Positions 10,774 through 21,169 of a stretch of 64,000 nucleotides of DNA are shown here, one piece after another. The stretch comes from Nemertoderma westbladi (taxonomy: Eukaryota > Xenacoelomorpha > Nemertodermatida > Nemertodermatidae): contig JAUCBJ010008754.1 of assembly GCA_032718475.1 (NCBI GenBank), positions 1 to 64,000 of the forward strand, written 5' to 3'. Both the position numbers and the translations under genes were made by a program. The notes beneath the pieces are model-generated. The model worked only from the letters and a program-made list of their open reading frames with translations. It did not search any database and was not told the DNA's origin. Within the stretch, counting starts at the first letter, position 1. Every line of letters begins with the position of its first letter.

Positions 10774-11420
10774 AATTGGACCAATCCGCAGCCATGTACC
10801 CCCCTAACCAACAGTCTGTATACACCGGAGCCATCCTGTCCCCCCAACCGACGCCAGGCAACCCATACAACCCCTACTCGTCGATGCAAGAAGACGCGGA
10901 AATCCTTGACGAACTCCCGTTACTAGAGGAACTGGGGGTCAACTTCGATCACATTCGATTAAAAACTCTCGCTGTTTTACACCCGTTCAAGGAAACCGAC
11001 CCTGTTATAATGCAGGACACTGACATGGCCGGCCCTTTGGTGTTCGTCCTGCTATTCGGGGCTTCTCTCTTACTTACCGGGAAAATCCATTTTAACTACA
11101 TCTACGGAATTGGGGTTCTAGGGGGTTTGGGCTTGTATTTGCTACTCAACGTTATGTCGGTCCACGGTATAACTTTGGGCTGTACAGTGAGTGTGTTGGG
11201 TTACTGCATGTTGCCGCTGGTCGTATTGTCCTCTATCGCTATCTTCCTAACTTTGCAGGCTCTACATGGGATGGTATTGACCTTAGTTTGCGTGGCCTGG
11301 TGCAGTTTATCTGCTAGTAAACTATTCGTCACAGCCTTGGATATGCAGGGACAACAGCTGCTAGTCGCCTACCCCTGTATGCTATTTTTCGCCGTGTTTG
11401 CACTGCTTTCGGTTTTCTAA
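10774..11420 (+). CDS. YIPF5: YIPF5/YIP1A-like protein, coding exon 2
   Basis: This exon encodes the conserved part of a Yip1-domain protein. YIPF5/YIP1A works at the ER exit sites and cis-Golgi, binds YIF1 and Rab GTPases, and supports ER-Golgi traffic. Visible landmarks are the cytosolic motif [18 protein letters not shown], then TLAVLHPF, an acidic linker, [11 protein letters not shown], and five hydrophobic segments ending in [14 protein letters not shown] and a terminal LLSVF, all typical of the family. With exon 1 the protein is 283 residues, close to the vertebrate length of about 257. The acceptor is CCTAG at 10769-10773. No stops or frameshifts were seen. A close paralogue cannot be excluded. 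Confidence 0.95.
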
Positions 11421-11425
11421 ATAAA
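11420..11425 (+). terminator. Candidate polyadenylation signal AATAAA
   Basis: AATAAA begins on the last base of the YIPF5-like stop codon (11418-11420). It is the nearest canonical signal, but a 3' UTR this short would be unusual, so the real cleavage site may lie further downstream. Confidence 0.4.
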
Positions 11426-11861
11426 TATAAAATTTACTGTCTGTGGTGACGCTATTATTTAATTACAGAAAGTATTATTATATTTATCGTTGGAACTGTG
11501 CAAATCATTCTTTTTGCGAATTATCTGATCCTATTTTTTATTTCTTGTAAAATCCAGTAGTCCATAACATAGCGTTGTACAATATCTATCATGAAATCCC
11601 AGGGCAGGACGAGGATGGGTCTAAATAATAGATACTAAAGTACACAAACTACTACTGGCGAGATCGGTGCCTGATGTCTTCCCCTAAGCTTGTGCGAATC
11701 AAATGCCCGGGCTAACGTGACAATCAGGGTGACTGGTCCCTAACCGGTGCGGCAGATTTATATGGGTGTAATAATACGAGCCAGTGAGTCAACTGAACAC
11801 TAGTGTAAAGCAATACTGCCGACAGCACAAGCAGTCAAAGGGTATAATATCAGTAGAACAG

Positions 11862-12135
11862 TGGTGTGTATGGGTGAGTGCCAAGCAATATAATAATGGG
11901 ATATTGTTACCAAGATGAACTGTTATATTAACGATCAAAAGAACGGCTAACAGAGACAGGCAGTGATTATAGAAAAGCCCCCATATTGTCATGTATTGTA
12001 TATTTATATACCTCCACCAAAACCTAGGTGCTGACAGGTTGGATCAGCTGTTAGTTGGCGGTGAAGCCTCTAGCTAATACAGCTGATCCAGCATTACAAC
12101 GGTAACACATGTAATCATTATAACAGGATATGACA
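11862..12135 (-). repeat. Gypsy 3' LTR
   Basis: This LTR is nearly identical to 15545-15818, with a few substitutions and a one-base indel. On the minus strand it has TG...CA ends. A short purine stretch, AAAAGGTGAG, lies just upstream on the minus strand and may serve as the polypurine tract. Confidence 0.92.
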
Positions 12136-12434
12136 ACTCACCTTTTAAGTTAATTTTGGTCTCCAAATTATAACGCACTAAAATGAATGTGTCTCCAATG
12201 AATATATAATAATTCAATGATAATTTAATACAGTGTTAAAACTCCGATTATCCTGGAATGTTACCATTTTCCGATTCTTAGGGCTTTGTCTCTGGCTCGG
12301 CAGTTTAGGTTCAGGTTCCTCGGATATGGCAAAGGACTGTAGGGATTCTCTCTCATTTTCCCCATCAACTAGTGGATCAGGTTTAGTGTCTACTTCCTCG
12401 TGGGAGCGTCTCAGGAACCATCATCCGGAGTGAT

Positions 12435-14038
12435 GGAGGCTAGACGGATCGCATTTATTACCCGTTCGTCGACTTCATCCCAAGTCTCATTGTCGGGATT
12501 ATCGACTGGAGCTCGACTTAGACAGTCGGCAGTACGGTTCTTGGCAGCACACTGCCACTCAAGTGTGAATTGGTAGTGTGACTGGAGTTCGGATTTAATT
12601 CGCTGGAGTTTAGCGTTCTCAACCTGATTTATAGTTTGTTTGTTGAATATGGAAACGAGAGGGCGGTGGTCGGTTGCGACGGTAAAATTGTTTAAACCCG
12701 CCAGATATAATCGACACTAAAGGCGTATTTAATTGCGATTGCCTCAAGCTCGATCGTCGCATAGCGGGATTCCGGGTCAGTAAGGAATCTACTACCGCAG
12801 GCGATGAGTTTCCATTTCTCATCGTGTTTTTGCAGGAGGTTGAACCCAAATCCGTGGAGTCGGCTAGCATCCGTCTCCAAGCGTGTCTCGGTGTTAACTT
12901 GGAATGTAGCCAAGATGGGCGGCTGAGTGAGGACAGTTTTAACTGCCCGGAAAGACTTCTCGTGGACTTCAAACCAAGTAAACGTGGTTCTGGCTCGGAG
13001 TAGTTTGCGTAATGGCGTTGCGGCCATTGCAACTTCCGACGAGAAGCAACCTAGTTGGTTTATTAAACCCATGAAACTTCTGAGTTCTGTAAGGTTTGTA
13101 GGTGTGGGGAAGTCAGATATGGCGCAGGTTTTCTCGGGATCAGCTTCAATAGCATCCTGGGAAATGTTATAACCCGCGAATTTAACTGATGATTCGGCGA
13201 ACTTGAATTTCCCGGGGTGTAGCGTTATACCGTGTTCGCGGCAACGGTTCAACACGGTTCGAACTCGCTCGATATGAAGTTCGTATTCGACGTCCTCGAT
13301 TAGAATGTCGTCGACTATTTTGCTCACGTTGTCGACTCCTTCCAGCACCAAATCCCCACGATAATTAAACGAGTCCCCGGTGGAATTGAAACCCATGGGG
13401 GCTTGGCGATAATGATATCTTCCCCATGGAGTTAAAAATGTCGGTAAGTCCCGGGACTCTTCCTCCAGTTCGACCTGCCAATAGCCGCTTGTCGCATCGA
13501 CGACCGTGAAATATCGCGCGCCGGGAACTCGAGAGACAATGTCGAACGGGGTTCTTGAGTTGTGCACAGGATGTTTAACATGCGAATTGAGTTTAGTGAG
13601 GTCGACCGTAATCCTTACTTCATCCGGATTATGGGGCTTCCTGCAGACCACCATAGGATAGCACCACTCCGTGGCGCGGTCATCAACTCGTTCTATAATC
13701 CCTTTGGTTATCATGTTGTCGATCTCAATCCGGGCTTTCTCACGGAAGGCGAAGGGAATTGAATGGGCCGTATAAATAGAGAACGGCTTTGCACCCTCGT
13801 TTAGTTCTATTTTCATAGGTGGCCCGCTCATAACCCGGAGTTCCTTGACGTTGAATATGTCGGAAAATTCGTTCATCGACTCACCTTTTATTCTACTAGT
13901 GTCAGCGGAAGTCTTGGTGAGAGTAGCGACTGTGTTCCGCTGTGTTACGTGTAGTGGAGTTGGGAAACACGCGTGAACTATCCCCAACTGTTTACAGGCG
14001 CTGAGGATATAAATACGTCCCTCTTCATTCCGTCGCAT
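12435..14038 (-). pseudogene. Gypsy RT and RNase H
   Basis: RT motifs are TVVDATSGYWQVEL (first catalytic Asp), APMGFNSTGDSF, KIVDDILI (catalytic pair, with Ile-Val where Tyr-x is common) and FAGYNIS. The RNase H follows from about 12870 with ETDASRLHGFGF and later ATDHRPL and ADCLSRAP. The main frame ends at 12692; the RNase H C-terminus continues in another frame to about 12435, so a frameshift near 12700 breaks the enzyme. No integrase follows. The family is Ty3/gypsy by its RT-RNase H motifs. Confidence 0.88.
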
Positions 14039-14525
14039 ATATAAACCCAGTCCCGAGTCTGTCTGCCCGAGCGCGTTTTAACAAGAGTTTAATCCAACCG
14101 AGGCATATGTTGGCTGTTTGCAGCAGAACATCAGAGTCCCCCAAGCTCCTTCGGGAGATTCCGAGGCATTGGAGGAGGTATGGTCCTGCGGCAGTTGCTT
14201 GGGAGCCAGTATCCGCTGTACAGTCGACTCCTACCGATTGTTCGGTGCCGGGCGGACTGATTGCGATCGCGATTATCGGTTTATCATTAACAGCTGGTTC
14301 GTCGATTGCACCGATAATTATAGCGCCGGAGTTCTTCCTACCATTTTTTGGACGGCGGCACCTTTTGGCGATGGGTCCCTTTCTACCACAGTTGTTACAA
14401 ACCGCCGAGCAGGGTTTGTCTTTGTCGTGGGGCCAGACACCCCCATAATTCCAACACTCATTCGGAGAGTTTTTGTTGCTGGTTTGTCCGCGTCCTCTGT
14501 GCGGAAGGCTTTTACTTAGATTCCT
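14039..14525 (-). pseudogene. Gypsy zinc knuckle and aspartic protease segment
   Basis: Read on the minus strand between gag and RT, this stretch shows a CNNCGRKG....C knuckle at about 14380-14420 and a retropepsin active-site string, ADTGSQATAAG, near 14200. These lie in frames different from gag, and the reading frame reaches a stop before RT. A programmed shift or simple decay could explain the layout. Confidence 0.7.
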
Positions 14526-15545
14526 TCAGCCCCGATAGTTTTCATTCCTGCGGCCACATTGTTTAGTGTTAATGGTGCAGACTTTCTGTTTGAGTCTCTG
14601 ATCGTCGTGGGTGGCGGCGAGCTCGCGATTTGTGCAGAAGTCGACAGTTTCGTCACGGGAGAGAGCCGGTTTCTTTCCGAGAAGTTCCTGCTGTGTGTCG
14701 TCGTCACGGATACCACAGATTATCAAGGTTTTGATCCAGTCGTCCTTTGACATGGTCTCAAGGATAGCATCATCCGCCATTTCGCAGAGTGATATATAAT
14801 AGTCCTCAAATATTTCCGTCTCACCTTTGTGTTTCCTCATTAGTTTATAGTGATCAACAGTTATGTTCTGTTGTGCTCGAACATGCTCCCTAATGTTCGC
14901 GTTTTTGATGGCGTACTGTACGCAGTTAAGGAAGTCGGCGTTACAGTACGAGAAGAAAGTTGCTACCTGTTCTTCACGCGTTTTCGCCTCGACGCGGGTG
15001 ACATGCGTGTAGTTACGCCAGGTAGTTTCCCAACGTTTCAACCCCTTGAAGTCGATCTCATCTTCGATGACTTCAGGGGCGCGGACGGTTCCTTTTGTAC
15101 CGGTGTTGTACCGCTCAGCTGGGCGAGGAAAGTCAGGTTCATGACGAACTGCGTCGTTTCTACCTCCTTCAGTTGGTCCCGGGTGTGCTCGAACAGTTTC
15201 AATCATCTGATCGAACTGTTCTGTCTCACTCTGCATTATTTTGTTGAATTGTCGGAACATTGCGTCCTGTTGAAGTCCGAGAAGTTCTGCCATACCACCC
15301 GGTTCTTCAGCATGCAATTGTGGTTTAGTTGCAGCTGGTGGGCTGTCATCGCCATTCAGGTATCCAGTGCGTTTCTGTTGTAGTACTCGAGTGGACGTTT
15401 TATCTTTGAACGGAATACTGATGTTGTTCAGATGATGTTTGGGTTCATTGCGGTCAAGAGTCTCAACATCTTCTTTTTGAAGGTCCAGAGTTTTATCGAT
15501 GTCCACCTGATTCCCGACGTTAGCATCAGTATCTCGTAGTGCCAT
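14526..15545 (-). CDS. Gypsy gag-like protein
   Basis: The ORF encodes about 339 residues starting MALRDTDAN. The ATG uses the last base of the 5' LTR (A at 15545) and the first two bases of the interior, so the start spans the LTR junction. The protein has an acidic, hydrophilic N-terminus and a central region (FKGLKRWETTWRNYTHVTRV and following) that looks like the retrotransposon gag capsid fold, ending near the start of the knuckle region. The frame also opens upstream into the LTR, so an earlier start cannot be ruled out. Confidence 0.8.
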   Translation of the reverse strand: MALRDTDANVGNQVDIDKTLDLQKEDVETLDRNEPKHHLNNISIPFKDKTSTRVLQQKRTGYLNGDDSPPAATKPQLHAEEPGGMAELLGLQQDAMFRQFNKIMQSETEQFDQMIETVRAHPGPTEGGRNDAVRHEPDFPRPAERYNTGTKGTVRAPEVIEDEIDFKGLKRWETTWRNYTHVTRVEAKTREEQVATFFSYCNADFLNCVQYAIKNANIREHVRAQQNITVDHYKLMRKHKGETEIFEDYYISLCEMADDAILETMSKDDWIKTLIICGIRDDDTQQELLGKKPALSRDETVDFCTNRELAATHDDQRLKQKVCTINTKQCGRRNENYRG

Positions 15546-15818
15546 GGTGTGTATTGGTGAGTGCCAAGCAATATAATAACGGGATATTGTTACCAACGAT
15601 GAACTGTTATATTAATGATCAAAAGAACGGCTAACAGAGACAGGCAGTGATTATAGAAAAGCCCCCATATTGTAATGTATTGTATATTTATATACCTTCA
15701 CCAAAACCTAGGTGCTGACAGGTTGGATCAGCTGTTAGTTGGCGGTGAAGCTCTAGCTAATACAGCTGATCCAGCGTTACTACGGTAACACATGTAATCA
15801 TTATAACAGGATATGACA
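15545..15818 (-). repeat. Gypsy 5' LTR
   Basis: This is the partner of 11862-12135. The sequence immediately after it on the minus strand is TGGCACTACGAGATAC, which has the TGG start expected of a primer-binding site but overlaps the gag start codon. I did not recognise the matching tRNA. Confidence 0.92.
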
Positions 15819-16737
15819 AACAGTAAAACAGAAATCTTAAGACTCGTGTGTGTGTGTATGTTACGATAAAGCGAAATTTTGGATATTGTGATAATACTAG
15901 GTTTTGATGACTTTAATAAAATAATAATACCGGGTGCTAGCTACTAGTATAGCTAGTCGCTCTCTGTAGGTGCAATACTTACAAACTGACGTCAAAGGGG
16001 CTCTCTCCTCCTATATTCACAACTCGATCGGACAATTACGGTGTTAGTAACTACGCCCGTGATAAGCACTGATACCAGACTCTGATTGTGAAATAGAGAA
16101 TAGGGTGTTAATTTGCTACCGTACTACTAGCTGATCTGGTATGTAAATTTATTCTAGAAATTTGTTGCTGCGGTGGTATACAGCAAATACCTAGCAGTAC
16201 ATGGCAAGGGCGTGGTAGGGCATGGGCATTTTCAAGTTGTCGAATCATGGTTCAAAATGGGCGTGGGTGAATAGTGCGGGTTCCCTTATGCGATGTGGGC
16301 ATTCCTTCCCCTTGCATTGTTGTAGTCTAAAGATTTAGGCAGCAGCTGTCTCAAGATAGATACGCTAAAAGCTACATGTTCTGAGTTTTCAGTGTATTTT
16401 TAACGTAAGCGAACAATTTTAACAAATTGACAAAGTTTTACAAAATATCAACTTAAACTAAAGGAATAAACTAAATAAAGATGATATAAGTGATAACTTA
16501 AACAGAAGTGAAGTAAGTAACTAAGTAACAAGATTAGATATAACCAAAGGGCAAACGGCACCTTTTATAGTAAATCTGAAGCATAGAATCACACTAGAAC
16601 ATTCTACCACATTCCATGAGCTCGCATTGGCCCAATAAATTATTTAACACATACTATTGGCCCAGCTAATCAGTTCCATTTGTTGTAAGCATGCTATGTA
16701 TTACATTGGCTTATCTATTTTTAGCGCAAATTTACTG

Positions 16738-16803
16738 ACCTTCGAATTTGAACCTTCGACCTAACATACGCACGACCTACCCACTAACCTACTGGGCCAC
16801 TGG
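16738..16803 (-). ncRNA. tRNA-like sequence in left palindrome arm
   Basis: Read on the minus strand, this carries TGGCCCAGTAGG, close to the Pol III A-box consensus TGGCnnAGTGG, and about 45 bp later GGTTCAAATTC, close to the B box GGTTCnAnnCC. It is the diverged mirror partner of 17994-18060. It may be a SINE-type tRNA-derived piece rather than a working tRNA gene. I could not fold a full cloverleaf by eye. Confidence 0.6.
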
Positions 16804-16805
16804 AA

Positions 16806-17551
16806 CAGGTGATATACAAGTGTCAAAATACATTAGATATGGTAAATATACAATCACTTATCACTTATATCAATCACATATACAATCAATTAAAAAATAT
16901 ACATAATTAATATAGGGCCTAAAATATAAAAAAATACTAAAATCACTACAGCGTATTGCATACAAAATATTGCTAAATAATACGTAAGTATAAAACCTTC
17001 ATTATGTACATACAACAAATACCAGCTTTACTATCCAATTAATATCAAACTTGGTGCATAAAATACAAAACTTTCCGTCGATCACATAATATAAACGATT
17101 AAGACAAATATTCCTAGAATGTACATAATAATCATTTAAATACATAATAAATTCACCAAATTAAATCAACTCAAAATAGGACGAAACATAATATTTCAAA
17201 TAATATAACATAAATGTCCTCCTGACAACTATAGAGTTTGTCCTGCTGATCTAGTCCATGTCCTGAGCCCTTAACGCTAACAGTAGGCTCGCGAGCCTTC
17301 CTTTCAACTCTAATCTCGCTCCTTATCGCTTTGTCAATTGAGCTCGACCTCGCCCCCTGATGCGACCAAACGGTGATCTCGGTCTACTTGGGCTCGGGAT
17401 CCTGCGTCCAATTTGTCAAAAACTCTCCAGTGGTAGTACGATTCACCATGGTCTGAAAGTTCCAAGTTTTTTTATTGTCTGGGTGAACTTGGAGGAAATA
17501 ATTGCGTATGACCTCAAATCCGCTATCCAGAGGCAATATATCGAGGAGCTC
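16806..17551. other. Centre of the giant palindrome, AT-rich left side
   Basis: The stretch holds no convincing gene. Between 17220 and 17570 the base composition is less AT-rich than around it, and a short + frame (17360-17569) ends with a peptide rich in charged residues that could be a fragment of an old gag or polymerase. I do not assign it. Confidence 0.3.
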
Positions 17552-17579
17552 CAGCAACTCGTCATATGACGAGTTGCTG
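17552..17579. repeat. Perfect 28-bp palindrome
   Basis: Read directly: CAGCAACTCGTCAT followed by its exact reverse complement ATGACGAGTTGCTG. It lies near the middle between the two arms of the giant palindromic element, close to the expected axis. There is no loop. Confidence 0.9.
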
Positions 17580-17993
17580 AGGCATCGCGGATACGTATCC
17601 CTCTTTAGACATCACCAAAGGGTTGATGACCCAAAATCCTAGGTGCGTGTTGTGGATACTACTAATTAATTTATTGTGATAGATATTGTGATATTAAGTT
17701 CTTGTTTTGATTTATTGCTTATTTTGACATTGACTGCAATCTGATAATCACTGCAGGTTTAACACTTTATTGTAATTAATTATGTAATTGATTGTGTCAT
17801 CATTTAAACCATTGCCATGTGTAACCTGTTTGACCTAAGTATTTTATGTAATCTGTGGGATTATTTCACTGTTAGGTAGATATCTACAGTACTACGTAAA
17901 AAACTTTCTAAATCTGACGTATTTTGCCTTGATTTGTAGTTGTTGTAATATGCCTATTTCCTACAATAGTTATAATTTCACTGCGGTTTCCAT
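17580..17993. other. Centre of the giant palindrome, AT-rich right side
   Basis: AT-rich sequence with no recognised gene, lying between the central palindrome and the tRNA-like sequence of the right arm. Confidence 0.3.
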
Positions 17994-18060
17994 TGGCGCA
18001 GTGGTCGAGTAGGTTAAGGCGCGGGTTACATTCTAAGTAGGTCAGGGGTTCGAATCTGGG
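17994..18060 (+). ncRNA. tRNA-like sequence in right palindrome arm
   Basis: TGGCGCAGTGG at 17994-18004 fits the Pol III A-box consensus exactly, and GGTTCGAATCT at 18047-18057 fits the B box in all but the last base. The spacing of 53 bp suits an internal Pol III promoter. A T-arm-like stem around the B box is plausible. It is better preserved than its partner at 16738-16803. Whether it is transcribed is unknown; a tRNA-derived SINE captured in the arm is the simplest reading. Confidence 0.65.
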
Positions 18061-19976
18061 TCTGTAAATTTGTATTTTGGGCTATTATATTTTCGGTTTC
18101 ATTAAATTGGATAAGCCAATGGGGTGCGTAAAACACGTGGAACGATGGGTTGGGCCAATCATAGGGCACTTGACAATTTATTGCTCCAATGTGCGTTCAT
18201 AGAATGTTCTAGTTGATTCCATGTTTAGGATTTGCTATATAAGGGGTGGTTTGCCCTTCGGTTATCACTTATCTTAACTGTATCTAATCATCTTGGTTAC
18301 TTAGCTTATTAGTTGATCACCCTTAACTTACTATATTTAGTTTAATTCCCCTTTGTTATTTTGTAAAGTTAAGTTGATAAGTCTTTGTAATTACGTTAAA
18401 TATACTGCAAACTCTCAGCCATGTAGTTTTAACGTATCTATCTCGAGATAGCCAAATGCTTCGGAGAATGGCTGCCTAGACCGTTAGGCTTCAGCAACGC
18501 TAGGGAAAATATGTCCATGACGCATTAGGGAGCCCACATTATCTTCGCCCATGCCCATTCGAGAGTATGCCTCATTGCCAGAAAGTGCCCACTTCAGAGG
18601 AAGGTAAGACTTTGTTCGACGCCCTTGCCCGCAGTAAGACCTTAGATCAGGGTAAAGAGTGACACCGTCCTGGGACGCCATAAAATTTAGGATTAAATAT
18701 CTCAGATTCAGACAGAAAAAACCCCAGTCAACCTGTATCTCCTACAGGTGTGAGCTGTTGCTGTTCGTCAGTACGCGCAAGTACACTTAGGTGCGAATAG
18801 CACGCTCTATAATTTGGTGATTTGCAGTACTGACAGTACAGTACCAGTTAGCATTGTAGGCCTTCTAGATTGGCTGACCTGTCTGATGCCAAAATATTTG
18901 ATCAGGCAAGAGACAGCTTTCTGCTACCGGCATACGTTTGGCTTAGGGAGGTTTACTAACATCCTTCCGCGCCTTTGCCACGTACTGATAGGTATTTACT
19001 GCGAACCACAGCAGTAACAAAGTTCTAGAATCAAATTTGTATACCAGATCAGCTATATGTACTGTAGTAAATTAACACCTATTTCCTTATCTCACAATCA
19101 GAATCTGGTATTAGTACTAAATCACGGGTGTAGTTACTAACACCGTAATTGCCCAGTTGAGTTGTGAATGAAGGAGGAGAGAGCCCTTTTGACGTCAGTT
19201 TGTAAGTATTGCACCTACAGCGTGCGACTAGCTTATTCGAGTAGCTAGCACCCGGTATTGTTATTTTGATTAAAATCACCAAAACCTAGTATAACAGCGA
19301 TACACCAAAATTGTTTTATTCGTAACACACACACACGCATCTTGAGATCTAAGCTAGGCTACGATAGGCTTATCAGTAAGAAATATTTATTATTTGAGGA
19401 GATATTTATTATTTGTTTTACATAGGCATAGAGGCACCCTTTTGACTGCTATTTTCCTGTCGGCAGTATTGTTTCACGCTAGGTTGTTGACCCACTAGCT
19501 CGTATATACCCATATAAATCACACCGCGGCAAGTTTACAGTATTTTAGGTCCATTAGCGATAGTTAGGATTCGCTACGCAGGGATTGTTTTCCCGTGAGT
19601 TTGGTCTGTATTTGTAGACTGTACATCTGCCTCACCAGTTAGTGACTGGGCATCCTGTTTTGTCTAGTTTGCCCGGGCATTTGACTCGCCCACGTATTTG
19701 AATAGACATCAGGCTCCGTTCCTTGCCAGTAGTAGTTTGTGTACTTAATATCTGTTTATTTAGACACCCTGGACTGGGATTTCTTGTCAGATACTGTACG
19801 ATACACTGCTAGATTCTACAGTAAGGTACTTCGTTACTAGGATCCGGTCGGCGGTATACTACTGGACTTATCAGTAGGAGATACTCTTATTAAATTTAGT
19901 AAGAGTTGTATTTATACATCTTAGCTAGTAGTTTCGTATTTGGCTAGCTGTAGATAGCTAGTTAGTTTGTAATTAT

Positions 19977-21143
19977 TGTTCGCGCTTTCAGACCTTTAGC
20001 AGTTTAACCTGCCAAATTGGGATGTCTTTTAGATGATAGATCGTCTTTAGCCTATGACAAGTATTTGATACACTACATTAGCCGAAGCCAGTCTATGCGC
20101 GATCATTCACCCGCTGGATATACCCGGGAGACTGGATTCGGAAGCCTAACCGTATTGCGGGGTAGGCCTACTGTATTATTCGACTGATCGTAATATATAA
20201 TCTCTGACAAATATTATTCACTTTCGGGAAATATTAACAGTTCCTTTAGGACGTGGTGCTCTAAATATGTAAACAGAGTTATGACTTAAACTAGACACAA
20301 CGGGATGGCTATAGATTCAAGTATATGGCGCATTCTTTAGGAGATGCTTTGTTATCAGTCACAATCATACACAATACTGCACAATGCTGCACACTGATCT
20401 GCCGACCTTCACTAATTTTAGTCACATATAAAGAGAACAACAGACAATACATGTAGGGCCTATAAAATAGCATTAGATTCACTTCAAACCACTTAATGTA
20501 AGTCACAATCGTTATATGTAACCGGTCTCTCTAACCTTTAGTATATCAAGAAGATTGGGGTGTCTGATTATTTATCAGTATTCCAAATATAATATTCCAT
20601 CAACAAATATAATGAATAACCGACAGTAAATAGCAGTACAAAGTTTAAGGTGTGAATGGTTATGAATGCAGTTAAGTAAGATTGATATGAGATATGATAA
20701 CAGATATACGTTCTATAATTAAGCCTACTAATGTTGGGCTAAAGACTGAAACATGGAGGTTCCAAAGCCGGTGTTCTAGGCTGTGGACAAAATCACATAC
20801 TGACTCAACTCCACGAGTTTCTATATACAATCTCCAACACAGAGGCAAAAAACGCTCTGATTGGTCGACCGAACAAAGAAGGAACAGAGAACAAAGAAAA
20901 AGCTCCACGTGTACAGCATCAGCTGTTAGCCGTCGTCATGGTAGCTACACTGTTTCAAGAGGATCTGGCGTATTGCGTCATAGAATTGCTAATTATGTCC
21001 GCTAAAGTACACATACAGAAGAAATGGCTTTTATGTCCTCTAAAACACCAGTACAGTAAGGACACGGCCTTTTATGCCTGTTAAACCAACTACAGAGTAC
21101 TTTACGGGGAAAATAACCGGCTAATTCTGCAAAAGCCTTTACA
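19977..21143 (-). repeat. BEL 3' LTR
   Basis: This is a direct repeat of 34715-35879. On the minus strand it is preceded by TTTTCTGGGAGCGG (21144-21157), a purine-rich tract in the place expected for the polypurine primer of plus-strand synthesis. Confidence 0.95.
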
Positions 21144-21169
21144 CCGCTCCCAGAAAATGGGATTTAAGT

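Larger units (their letters stand above)
11862..15818 (-). mobile_element. Ty3/gypsy LTR retrotransposon lacking integrase
   Basis: Two 274-bp LTRs (11862-12135 and 15545-15818) begin TGTCATATCC and end ACACCA when read on the minus strand. A 5-bp TSD, AACAG, flanks the whole (11857-11861 and 15819-15823). The 3.4 kb interior encodes gag, a zinc knuckle, protease, RT and RNase H. About 300 bp remain between the end of RNase H and the 3' LTR, which is too little for an integrase. The element therefore looks transposed but integrase-less. It sits in the left arm of the palindromic element. Confidence 0.93.
11545..19860. mobile_element. Giant palindromic (foldback) element with tRNA-like arms
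   Basis: The left arm is 11545-11861 plus 15824 to about 16805; the right arm is about 17993-19860 in reverse orientation. Matching blocks include CAAATGCCCGGGC (11699) against GCCCGGGCATTTG (19671), GTACACAAACTACTACTGGC against its reverse complement near 19725-19745, a TG/CA microsatellite with GTTACGA (15850/19324), and GACGTCA-AGGGCTCTC blocks (15990/19180). The left arm is split by a gypsy element. The total without that insert is about 4.4 kb. No transposase was recognised, so the superfamily is unknown. Confidence 0.8.

Noticed and set aside
18484-18681. Minus-strand 65-residue ORF in the right palindrome arm
   Set aside because: The partner region in the left arm (about 16200-16330) is similar in DNA but does not keep the frame.
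20694-21005. ORF in the BEL LTR, repeated at 35428-35739
   Set aside because: Both copies come from LTR duplication, and there are matching open frames on both strands; no known domain.
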